From the NCBI GenBank assembly GCA_913020445.1, contig CAJWAR010000027.1, positions 1 through 53,762 of the forward strand: 53,762 bases of DNA. The letters are read 5' to 3'. Source of the stretch: an uncultured Rhodospirillaceae bacterium (lineage in GTDB: Bacteria > Pseudomonadota > Alphaproteobacteria > Rhodospirillales > UBA2165). Under the pieces are notes generated by a model. That model ran no database searches and was not told the DNA's origin. It was given only the letters and a program-made list of their open reading frames with translations. A program made the translations under genes and the position numbers. Of this stretch, positions 34,719 to 42,775 are shown one piece after another; position 1 is the first letter of the stretch; every line of letters begins with the position of its first letter.

Positions 34719-36506
34719 ATGTGTGGTTTAACGGCAATTTTCAGTTACGGCGATAATGCGCCAAACGTCGATGAGGCGGAGCTGCTCAGCATGCGCGAAG
34801 CGATGATTGCGCGTGGACCCGATGGTGCGGGCAGTTGGCTTTCCGATAATAAGCGCGTTGGCTTAGCCCATCGCCGATTGGCGATCATCGATATCGGGCC
34901 CACCGGTGCGCAACCGATGGCGCTAACCGATGATGCGGGCATTATACGTCTGCAGATTACTTATAACGGCGAGATTTATAACTTTAAACAATTGCGCGCC
35001 GAGCTGATGGCTGAAGGGCGCAAATTTGCGACCCATTCGGACACTGAAGTTCTGTTACACCTTTATGATCGCGACGGTGTCAATATGCTGCGCCAACTGC
35101 GTGGGATGTTTGCCTTTGCGTTGTGGGATGAAACCAGGCAAGGCATGCTGCTGGCGCGCGATCCTTACGGCATCAAGCCGCTCTATTATGCAGATGACGG
35201 CGGCACGTTGCGCGTTGCCTCACAAGTGAAAGCTTTGCGGGCGGGGGGTGCGATCTCCAGCACGCCTAATCCAGCTGGTCATGTCGGCTTCTTTACCCTC
35301 GGCTACGTCCCTGAGCGCCATACAATGTATCAGGACATTCAAGCGCTGCCGGCTGGCTCCAGTCTGTGGATCGGCAAAGATGGCGGCAAGGTCGAAAATA
35401 AGTATTTTGATCTAACTCTGGAAATGGCGGCACTTGAGGCAAATGGTCCTCATGCCTCATCCGAAGAATTACGGGCAGCTTTGACTGAAAGCGTTGAACA
35501 TCATTTGGTCTCGGACGTGCCGGTCGGTGTATTTCTATCGGCAGGTTTGGATTCTGCGAGCATCATGGCGCTGACCGCCGAAGTTGCCGGCAGTCAAATG
35601 GAGACCATGACGCTGCGCTTTGATGAGTTCGCTGATGGGCCGTTGGACGAGTCGCCGCTCGCCGCTGAGATTGCCGCGCTTTACGACACCCGCCATCAAA
35701 CACGGACGGTCAGGGGCAGCGATTTTCACAGCGATATTGAAAAGCTGTTGGCGGCGATGGACCAGCCGTCAATCGATGGCGTAAATACTTATTTTGTCGC
35801 CAAGGAAGCCGCCGCCATGGGGTTAAAAGTTGCCTTGTCGGGATTGGGTGGGGATGAGCTATTTGGCGGCTATGATTCCTTTAAACAAATTCCATCGCTG
35901 GTGAGTAGGCTTGGCTGGGTGCCGGGTATTCGAACTTTGGGCGCCGGCTTTCGCGTGTTAAGCGGTCCAGTATTGCGGCATTTAACTTCACCAAAATATG
36001 CCTCCGTGTTTGAATATTCAGCCGATTATGGTTCGGCCTATTTATTGCGGCGAGGATTGTTTTTACCCTGGGAGCTGCCGCAGTTTCTCGATACAGATTT
36101 GGTGCGCGAAGGTTGGCGGGAGCTCAATTTGCTCAATAATCTCAACCTGACCGTTGCGGGGATTAAAAAACCCAACAATAAAGTCTCTTTGCTAGAAAGT
36201 GCGTATTACATGCGAAACCAATTGCTCAGAGATTCCGATTGGGCCGGCATGGCGCATTCATTGGAAATTCGCACGCCATTGGTAGATGCGACATTGTTTA
36301 CCAAACTTGCGGCGCGCGGGTTTACCAAACAAGATATGGCGCGAAGCCCGGCCACGGCACTGCCGGATAGTGTGCTCAATCGGCCCAAAACCGGGTTTTA
36401 TATTCCAGTGCGAGAATGGCTCCAAGGTGAGGAGTCTGAAGCCGGTTCTGAACGCGGCGTGCGCGGTTGGGCCAAATCCATCTATCAGGATTTATACGCT
36501 GCCTAA
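34719..36506 (+). CDS. asnB: Glutamine-hydrolysing asparagine-synthetase-family amidotransferase
   Basis: This is a 595-residue two-domain enzyme. The N-terminal class II glutaminase domain begins MCGLTAIF with Cys2 as nucleophile and includes RGPDGAGSW, HRRLAIID, YNGEIYN and SDTEVLLHLYD. The C-terminal synthetase domain has the PP-loop in the variant form FLSAGLDSASI around residues 270-280 and GLGGDELFGGY near 380. Length is normal. Besides asparagine synthesis, such proteins amidate polysaccharide or secondary-metabolite intermediates. The neighbours give no clear hint. Confidence 0.9.
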   Translation: MCGLTAIFSYGDNAPNVDEAELLSMREAMIARGPDGAGSWLSDNKRVGLAHRRLAIIDIGPTGAQPMALTDDAGIIRLQITYNGEIYNFKQLRAELMAEGRKFATHSDTEVLLHLYDRDGVNMLRQLRGMFAFALWDETRQGMLLARDPYGIKPLYYADDGGTLRVASQVKALRAGGAISSTPNPAGHVGFFTLGYVPERHTMYQDIQALPAGSSLWIGKDGGKVENKYFDLTLEMAALEANGPHASSEELRAALTESVEHHLVSDVPVGVFLSAGLDSASIMALTAEVAGSQMETMTLRFDEFADGPLDESPLAAEIAALYDTRHQTRTVRGSDFHSDIEKLLAAMDQPSIDGVNTYFVAKEAAAMGLKVALSGLGGDELFGGYDSFKQIPSLVSRLGWVPGIRTLGAGFRVLSGPVLRHLTSPKYASVFEYSADYGSAYLLRRGLFLPWELPQFLDTDLVREGWRELNLLNNLNLTVAGIKKPNNKVSLLESAYYMRNQLLRDSDWAGMAHSLEIRTPLVDATLFTKLAARGFTKQDMARSPATALPDSVLNRPKTGFYIPVREWLQGEESEAGSERGVRGWAKSIYQDLYAA

Positions 36507-36585
36507 TTAGTTCGGCAAATGTGATTGTTTGTGCGGCGAACAAGCTTTATCTTTAAGCAAAACTTACAGCACCAGGATAATTTCG

Positions 36586-37791
36586 ATGTCTTTTACCGCA
36601 CAAATCCCCTATGGGGCTTATTGGTCAACGCCTTTTGCCAAGTGGCAAGGAACGTTGTCGCATCTCCACAGCATTAAATTCGGCGCCCACGTTGCTAAAG
36701 CCGAGCTCGCCAAACGCGATATCAGCCCGGAAGTATTTGACTATGCAACGCTGGGATTGACCGTGCCGCAGCACCAATCTTTTCATGGCTTGCCGTGGTT
36801 TACCGGCCTGATCGGCGCACCGGATGTTGGCGGCCCGACGATTTCGCAAGTATGCGCAACCGGCGTGCGCTGTATTTTGGATGCGTCGCAATCCGTTGAT
36901 GCAGAAATGTCTGGTGTCGCACTGGTCGCCACGGTCGACCGGGTTTCCAATGGCCCGCAGCTGTATTATCCGGCGCCAACCGGGATTGGCGGAACCGGCG
37001 GACATGAAAACCTCACTGTCGATAACATGCAATGCGATGCGCTCGGTGGGCATTCAATGCTACAGACCGCGGAAAACGTCGCCAAAAAAAGCCAAATCAC
37101 CACCGAAGAGCAGCATGAAATTGTGCTGCTGCGCCAGCAACAGTATCAAATGGCGCTGGCGGATGATTCAGCTTTCTTAAAAAGATTTATGACCCTGCCG
37201 TTTGATGTGCCATCGGCGAATTTCAAAAAAACTGTCGCCACAATGGACGGCGATGAAGGCGTCTTTAAATCCAATCCGGAGAAACTCGCTTCCTTGAAGC
37301 CCGTTTTGCCGGACGGCACAGTGACCTATGGCGGACAAACCCATCCGACCGATGGCAATGCCTGCATGATCGTTACGACCCCGGAAAAAGCCCAAGAATT
37401 CAGCAGCGATAAAAATATTGTGGTGAAGATTAAGGGCTTTGGCATGGCGCGCGCCGCCAATGGCTACATGCCGGAAGCACCGGTACCCGCCGCTCATCGC
37501 GCACTTGAGAGCGCCGGTCTGAAACTTGATGATATTGATGCGATCAAAACTCATAATCCATTTGCCGTCAACGATGCCTATTTCGTCAAAGAAACCGGCT
37601 ATGACATTAATAAGATGAATAACTATGGCTGCACCCTTGTTTGGGGCCATCCGCAGGCGCCGATGGGTGTTCGCGGTGTCATTGAGTTGATTGAGGAGAT
37701 GGTTATCAAGGGCGGCGGCAATGCCATGTTTACCGGCTGTGCTGCGGGCGATACCGGCATGGCAGTGGTCATTGAAGTCAGCGACAAATAG
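36586..37791 (+). CDS. Thiolase family protein (acetyl-CoA acetyltransferase-like)
   Basis: This is a 401-residue thiolase starting at the ATG at 36586, with AGGA upstream. Nucleophile Cys is in SQVCATGVRC near residue 90. The second His is in VWGHPQAPMGVRG and the second Cys is in FTGCAAGDTGMA near the C-terminus. The usual NEAF motif is replaced by HNPF (KTHNPFAVND), a deviation resembling the HDCF motif of SCP2-type thiolases. It can therefore cleave or form 3-oxoacyl-CoA in an atypical active site. The GMC oxidoreductase follows 17 nt later. Confidence 0.92.
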   Translation: MSFTAQIPYGAYWSTPFAKWQGTLSHLHSIKFGAHVAKAELAKRDISPEVFDYATLGLTVPQHQSFHGLPWFTGLIGAPDVGGPTISQVCATGVRCILDASQSVDAEMSGVALVATVDRVSNGPQLYYPAPTGIGGTGGHENLTVDNMQCDALGGHSMLQTAENVAKKSQITTEEQHEIVLLRQQQYQMALADDSAFLKRFMTLPFDVPSANFKKTVATMDGDEGVFKSNPEKLASLKPVLPDGTVTYGGQTHPTDGNACMIVTTPEKAQEFSSDKNIVVKIKGFGMARAANGYMPEAPVPAAHRALESAGLKLDDIDAIKTHNPFAVNDAYFVKETGYDINKMNNYGCTLVWGHPQAPMGVRGVIELIEEMVIKGGGNAMFTGCAAGDTGMAVVIEVSDK

Positions 37792-37808
37792 CTGATGGGT
37801 GGTGCGAA

Positions 37809-39425
37809 GTGAAAACCAGCGCACCATCATTTGACTACATAATCGTCGGCGCCGGTTCTGCCGGTTGCGTCCTGGCCAATCGCTTAAGCGAAAATCCTGA
37901 TGCGCGGGTGCTGCTGATCGAAGCCGGGCCCGCCGACCGCGATCCGATGATCAAAATTCCCTTGGTCTGGTTGAAATTTGTGCAAAACAAGCGCCATGAC
38001 TGGGGCTACGATACCGAGCCTGAACCGCATATGAATGACCGCAAAATCGAATGCGTGCGCGGCAAAGTCCTGGGTGGGTGCTCGTCGATCAATGCGATGA
38101 CCTATGTGCGGGGTAATCCAGGCGATTACGAACGCTGGAAAAAAGCCGGCCTGGATCATTGGGGTTATGACGACGTGCTGCCATATTTCAAGCGTGGTGA
38201 GAGCTGGTCGGGCGGGGAAGATCACTATCGGGGTGCCAATGGCCCCTTTAAAGTTCGTCCGAGCACGTATGAAGATCCGCTGTTTGACGCCTATATGGCA
38301 GCGGCTGATCAAATGGGATTGAGCCGGACAACAGACTACAATGGCGAAAATCAGTTCGGCCTCGCGCGCTCCCAGCAAAACATCGTCAATGGCCGCCGCT
38401 TCAGCGCCGCCGATGCTTACCTTCGGCCAGCTTTAAAGCGCCCGAACTTGACGCTCAAGCTCAATCAGTTCGTGACAAAATTAGTCATCGAAAACAATCG
38501 TGCAATTGGCGTTGAGCTTGCCGGACCAAATGGGCAATTGAAAATCGTCAGGGTTGAGCAGGAAGTTATTGTGGCCACGGGCGCGATTAATTCACCGCAT
38601 TTACTGATGCTGTCCGGTATTGGGCCAGCTGACCAGTTGCAAAAAAACGGGCTGGATATCGTGGTTGACGCGCCGGACGTCGGTCAAAATCTGCAAGATC
38701 ACATGTCTGCCGGGGTCGCCTATCACCGCCAACAGCCGGGACCGTTTGTCGCCACGGCGCGCTATGACCGGCTCGCCATAAACATGCTGGGAGCGTATTT
38801 TTTCGGTATAGGCTCGGCGACCGATTTTCCGGGTGGCCTCACCGGTTTTACTAAAATCGATCCCGCATCCGATGTGCCCGATATTCAACTGCTGTTCAAT
38901 GGCGCGCCGGTGAACGCGCATCCTTGGTTTCCATTGATCAAACCCGTATGGCGCGATGGCTTTGGCTGCCGGGCGGTGCTGCTGCATCCTGAAAGCCGGG
39001 GCAGTTTGGCATTGGTTTCTGCCGATCCTAAGAAATTGATGCAGCTCCGGCAGAACTTTCTGGCGACCGACAAAGACCGGCGGGTTCTACGTGAAGGATT
39101 TAAGCTGTGCCGGGAATTGTCCGAGCAAGCGGTGATGGATGATTACCGCGCCGAAGAATTTTTGCCCGGTGCAGATGTCACTTCAGATGATCAGATCGAT
39201 GCCCATATTCGAGCGACGGGTATAACGGTCCATCACCCTTCCGGCACGTGCCGCATGGGTAACGATGCGGGCTCGGTGGTTGATCCTGAGTTGAAAGTCA
39301 GGGGTGTTGATAATTTACGGGTTGTTGATGCCTCGGTCATGCCCGATCTGATCAGCGGCAATATTCATGCACCTGTTCTCATGATTGCCGAAAAAGCATC
39401 TGATTTAATTCAACAGCATCAATAA
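37809..39425 (+). CDS. GMC-family FAD oxidoreductase (choline/alcohol dehydrogenase-like)
   Basis: This is a 538-residue flavoprotein with the dinucleotide fold FDYIIVGAGSAGCVLANRLSENPDARVLLIEAG, the GMC signature 1 GKVLGGCSSINAMTYVRG, and signature 2 GAINSPHLLMLSGIGP. The active-site His lies in TVHHPSGTCRMG near residue 475, and the C-terminus reads DASVMPDLISGNIHAPVLMIAEKA. It oxidises a primary or secondary alcohol to aldehyde or ketone. The start is GTG at 37809. Its stop is 1 nt from the convergent monooxygenase gene. Confidence 0.94.
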   Translation: MKTSAPSFDYIIVGAGSAGCVLANRLSENPDARVLLIEAGPADRDPMIKIPLVWLKFVQNKRHDWGYDTEPEPHMNDRKIECVRGKVLGGCSSINAMTYVRGNPGDYERWKKAGLDHWGYDDVLPYFKRGESWSGGEDHYRGANGPFKVRPSTYEDPLFDAYMAAADQMGLSRTTDYNGENQFGLARSQQNIVNGRRFSAADAYLRPALKRPNLTLKLNQFVTKLVIENNRAIGVELAGPNGQLKIVRVEQEVIVATGAINSPHLLMLSGIGPADQLQKNGLDIVVDAPDVGQNLQDHMSAGVAYHRQQPGPFVATARYDRLAINMLGAYFFGIGSATDFPGGLTGFTKIDPASDVPDIQLLFNGAPVNAHPWFPLIKPVWRDGFGCRAVLLHPESRGSLALVSADPKKLMQLRQNFLATDKDRRVLREGFKLCRELSEQAVMDDYRAEEFLPGADVTSDDQIDAHIRATGITVHHPSGTCRMGNDAGSVVDPELKVRGVDNLRVVDASVMPDLISGNIHAPVLMIAEKASDLIQQHQ

Positions 39426-39426
39426 G

Positions 39427-40626
39427 TTATTGAATTGCCTTCGATTTGTTGATCGAGTTGATCATTGAGACCTGCATCATCAGCTCGAGCGATTTTTGCG
39501 GATCATCCAGAGTCGCTCTAATTTCATCCTGACGCTGTTTTCTGACGGCAGGGTCTTTTTCTTCCAAGTTCTTTTTGTTGCGGATTGATTGCGCCTGGAC
39601 ATATTCAACCGCGATGGGGCGGCGTTGGCGATCGTAGAGATCGAGTAAATCTTCACTGGCGCCGTGGTTCAATATTTGAATGAGTTTCTCCGCTGCGTTA
39701 ACACCGTCATGGAGGCCGCCATTCATGCCCATGCCACCAAGCGGATTATTGAGATGAGCGGAATCACCGGCCAGCAAGACCCGGCCCTTGCGGTAGGTTT
39801 CGGCAACCCGCTGATTAACCGGATAGAGCGTCGAGTGTGAAATGGTGTATTTCTTGTCGGATGGTGCAATGCCTTGAATGCGCGATTCGAGGAAATCCAG
39901 ATCGAGTATTTCTTCATCTGACATATCCGGTTTTGTCGGGATCATAAAGCGCCACATTTCCGGCGCCCGAATAACCGCGACCCATTCCTCCGGGTCCATA
40001 ATATAGGCAACCGGGCACATGTCCGGCACAGCCTCGTTGATATCATCAGTCGTGCTGACCACAAGGAACAGCTCTGGAAAGGTGAAGCCGGGAAAATCAA
40101 TATTGAGAATCTTGCGGGCAAAGCCATTTGAGCCATCACACGCCAGGAAATAGTCAGCGGTGACGGATTGCCGGCCATCTGGCGTCTCATAGTGAACCGT
40201 AACCGAAGAATCGTTCTGCTTGAGGTCAGTTGCCCGCGCATTGTATTGAAAATCAACATGTGGATAGTCTGGTAACATATCAGCAATAATGCGGGTGAGT
40301 TTGTATTGCTCTGCCTGCAATCGATAGGGATGGTTGGTGTGGTCACTAATTGCCGCCAGATCGAACTCGGCAATGAGCCCGTCAAGGCGATCGCGATATT
40401 GAAACTGCGGGGTAATTAATCCTTGGCTGATGAGCGCCGGCGTTACCCCGAGTTTTTCCAGCATGTCGAGCGACGGCGGATGAAAGGTCGAAGCCCGCAT
40501 ATCCAGCAGCAGTTCACTTTCGGCTTCCAACAGCGTAACTTTTATATCGGCTTGGGCCAGCATGAGGGCCGTTGTACAGCCAACCGGGCCAGCGCCGGCG
40601 ATCACCACATGTCTACTATTCGCCAT
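39427..40626 (-). CDS. FAD-dependent aromatic hydroxylase (PHBH-fold monooxygenase)
   Basis: This is a 399-residue class A flavoprotein monooxygenase. The GxGxxG motif reads VVIAGAGPVGCTTALML, the central FAD/NAD(P)H motif (DG) occurs as FLACDGSNGFARK, and the GD motif occurs as VLLAGDSAHLNNPLGGMGMNGGLHDGVNAAEKL. Such enzymes add hydroxyls to phenols or related rings using NAD(P)H and O2. It lies 33 nt after the Asp/Glu-racemase-like gene on the minus strand and may form a unit with it. Confidence 0.93.
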   Translation of the reverse strand: MANSRHVVIAGAGPVGCTTALMLAQADIKVTLLEAESELLLDMRASTFHPPSLDMLEKLGVTPALISQGLITPQFQYRDRLDGLIAEFDLAAISDHTNHPYRLQAEQYKLTRIIADMLPDYPHVDFQYNARATDLKQNDSSVTVHYETPDGRQSVTADYFLACDGSNGFARKILNIDFPGFTFPELFLVVSTTDDINEAVPDMCPVAYIMDPEEWVAVIRAPEMWRFMIPTKPDMSDEEILDLDFLESRIQGIAPSDKKYTISHSTLYPVNQRVAETYRKGRVLLAGDSAHLNNPLGGMGMNGGLHDGVNAAEKLIQILNHGASEDLLDLYDRQRRPIAVEYVQAQSIRNKKNLEEKDPAVRKQRQDEIRATLDDPQKSLELMMQVSMINSINKSKAIQ

Positions 40627-40659
40627 TGTTACTATTTTTCCTTAGTGCCTTAGCCGGTA

Positions 40660-41442
40660 TTAGTATCTCTCAAACAACCAGCCCTTGCCGACGAATTTGT
40701 CGTTAATACCTAAGGCTCGAAGAGAATGCCAGATGGTAGCAACATTGATTGGAATACAGGGTTTTTGAAGCATCTTTTCCAATGTTGGGAAGAGGTCTGA
40801 ATTGCTCATATTGGTGCCGACTTGAACAATCGCCTCAACATTGTCGCCGTCGAGTTTATTGAGAACGCAGTCGATTACATCGCTTTGCGGCGTATGTGAA
40901 ATTGAGTTTGCGGTTTCACATTTGAGACCGATATTACTGATAATGTTAAAACCGGATTCTTCGAAAAACCGGAGAACCTGAGCGTCACCAATCGGCTGGT
41001 AGGGTGAAACCACCGAAATATTTTTAACATCGAATTTTGCCAACGCCGCCTGCACCGCATTAGCACCCGTGGTAAGGCCCATATCCGGGCCCATGACTTC
41101 GCGCAAGCGCTCGACAAATTCAGCATTACCTTCCAGGCCGCCCCAAAAGGTTTCCGCCGACATTCCCATCATAATATAATCGACTTCAGCAGTAAGAATG
41201 TCGCGCATCGCCAGCGGAATGGTTGGGCGGATGGCTTCGATAAAGGCCATAAACATATCGTCGCTGGTCAATTCCGGTTGGTTAATCCAAAAACGGGCGA
41301 AGTGCCAGGTCACGCCTTCAGGAATAAACCGCTGGCAATCGTATTCGACGCCAGTATTGGTCGACGGAATAACCACGCCAATGCGGCCACGCGAGCCAAT
41401 CCACGGTTCTTGTGGTTTTGTAAGTTCAATTGATTGATTCAT
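40660..41442 (-). CDS. Asp/Glu-racemase superfamily (maleate-isomerase-like) protein lacking both catalytic cysteines
   Basis: This is a 260-residue protein that begins with GRIGVVIPSTNTGVEYD, typical of maleate isomerase/arylmalonate decarboxylase relatives. Alignment by eye with the paralogue at 48381-49133 places Met94 (GMSAETF) where the first catalytic Cys normally lies, and Thr210 (VGTNMSN) at the second Cys. Other conserved parts are kept: SVVSPYQP and the terminal NVATIWHSLRALGI. It should not perform two-cysteine cis-trans isomerisation or racemisation by the standard mechanism. It may be a lyase, a hydrolase or a binding protein. The ATG has AAGGA upstream. Confidence 0.85.
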   Translation of the reverse strand: MNQSIELTKPQEPWIGSRGRIGVVIPSTNTGVEYDCQRFIPEGVTWHFARFWINQPELTSDDMFMAFIEAIRPTIPLAMRDILTAEVDYIMMGMSAETFWGGLEGNAEFVERLREVMGPDMGLTTGANAVQAALAKFDVKNISVVSPYQPIGDAQVLRFFEESGFNIISNIGLKCETANSISHTPQSDVIDCVLNKLDGDNVEAIVQVGTNMSNSDLFPTLEKMLQKPCIPINVATIWHSLRALGINDKFVGKGWLFERY

Positions 41443-41588
41443 TTAACGTCCTTTTTGAATTCTCCCAAGAGGTGATTGATGCACAGTATTATGAAAAAAT
41501 TGTCTAACACAATGACTTTTATTCGATTTGCCGCCAGGACGGTAAGTGTATAGATTGGAGCTAATTCTGGTGATATGGAATCCAATAT

Positions 41589-42740
41589 ATGACTGAAAAT
41601 TTTGAAGATATTCGCTCATCTGTGAGGGCTCTTTGTGCCGAATTTCCGGGTGAATATTGGCGCAAACTTGATGCCGAAAAAGCCTATCCGACAGAGTTTG
41701 TGAAAACCATGACGGAAGGCGGATTTCTGGGCGTCCTCATTCCGGAAGAATACGATGGCAGTGGGCTGGGTCTGTCTGCGGCAACTGCCATTCTTGAGGA
41801 AATTCACCAAAGCGGGTGTAATGCTGCCGCGTGCCATGCCCAGATGTATACCATGGGTACAGTCTTACGCCATGGCAGCGATGCGCAAAAAACAGAATAT
41901 CTGCCGAAAATTGCCTCCGGGGAATTGCGCTTGCAGGCGTTTGGCGTGACCGAACCGACCAGTGGTACGGATGCCACACGAATTAAAACAACGGCTTTGA
42001 AAGACGGTGACGAGTATGTCGTCAATGGCCAGAAAGTTTGGACCTCACGGGTCGAGCACTCGGATTTAATGTTGCTGTTGGCGCGCACCAGCCCGCGTGA
42101 AGACAATAAAAAACGTCACGAAGGTATGTCGGTTTTTCTTATTGATATCCGGGAGGCGGTTGATAACGGCCTGACCATTCGGCCCATTCCGACCATGATT
42201 AATCATGCGACGACGGAAGTTTTCTTCGATGATCTCCGCATTCCAGCGAGTTCTCTTATTGGTGAAGAAGGCAAAGGCTTCAAATATATTCTGGATGGCA
42301 TGAACGCCGAGCGTATTCTCATTGCATCGGAATGCATTGGTGATGCTCGCTGGTTTATTGAAAAAGCCTCCAACTATGCGCGTGACCGGAATGTCTTTGG
42401 CCGCGCTATTGGTGAAAATCAGGGTGTGCAGTTTCCGATCGCCAAAGCCTATGCGGCAATGGCGGCGGCGGATCTGATGGTTAAAAAAGCCGCTCAAATG
42501 TTTGATGCCGGCGAGCCTTGCGGGGCTGAAGCCAATATGGCGAAAATGCTGGCTGCCGATGCGTCGTGGCAGGCGGCTGATATGTGTCTGCAGACCCATG
42601 GCGGGTTTGGCTTTGCCGAGGAATATGATGTTGAACGCAAATTTCGCGAAACCCGGCTCTATCAAATTGCACCAATATCGACGAATTTAATTTTGTCCTA
42701 TCTTGCCGAGCACGTGCTTGATCTTCCCCGGTCATACTAA
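41589..42740 (+). CDS. Acyl-CoA dehydrogenase (second copy)
   Basis: This is a 383-residue FAD enzyme. VTEPTSGTDATRIKTTA at residues 120-136 is the FAD/substrate signature; GQKVWTSRVEHSDL and LQTHGGFGFAEEYDVERKFRETRLYQIAPISTNLIL are further landmarks. The C-terminal catalytic Glu position of MCAD is not conserved. Glu241 in GMNAERILIA lies where isovaleryl-CoA dehydrogenase keeps its base. It is not closely similar to the dehydrogenase at 25357. A hairpin terminator follows. Confidence 0.93.
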   Translation: MTENFEDIRSSVRALCAEFPGEYWRKLDAEKAYPTEFVKTMTEGGFLGVLIPEEYDGSGLGLSAATAILEEIHQSGCNAAACHAQMYTMGTVLRHGSDAQKTEYLPKIASGELRLQAFGVTEPTSGTDATRIKTTALKDGDEYVVNGQKVWTSRVEHSDLMLLLARTSPREDNKKRHEGMSVFLIDIREAVDNGLTIRPIPTMINHATTEVFFDDLRIPASSLIGEEGKGFKYILDGMNAERILIASECIGDARWFIEKASNYARDRNVFGRAIGENQGVQFPIAKAYAAMAAADLMVKKAAQMFDAGEPCGAEANMAKMLAADASWQAADMCLQTHGGFGFAEEYDVERKFRETRLYQIAPISTNLILSYLAEHVLDLPRSY

Positions 42741-42743
42741 GAT

Positions 42744-42771
42744 TTTCCGACTATTTCACGACAGTCGGAAA
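42744..42771. terminator. Bidirectional hairpin terminator candidate
   Basis: TTTCCGACT (42744-42752) pairs perfectly with AGTCGGAAA (42763-42771) around a 10-nt loop in the 35-nt gap between the convergent acyl-CoA dehydrogenase and TRAP permease genes. The terminal A/T pairs could give short U-runs in either direction. The T-tract is weak, so confidence is moderate. Confidence 0.6.
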
Positions 42772-42775
42772 TTAA

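Noticed and set aside
37177..37830. 217-codon minus-strand frame opposite the thiolase
   Set aside because: The thiolase frame contains all catalytic motifs; the antisense frame shows none.
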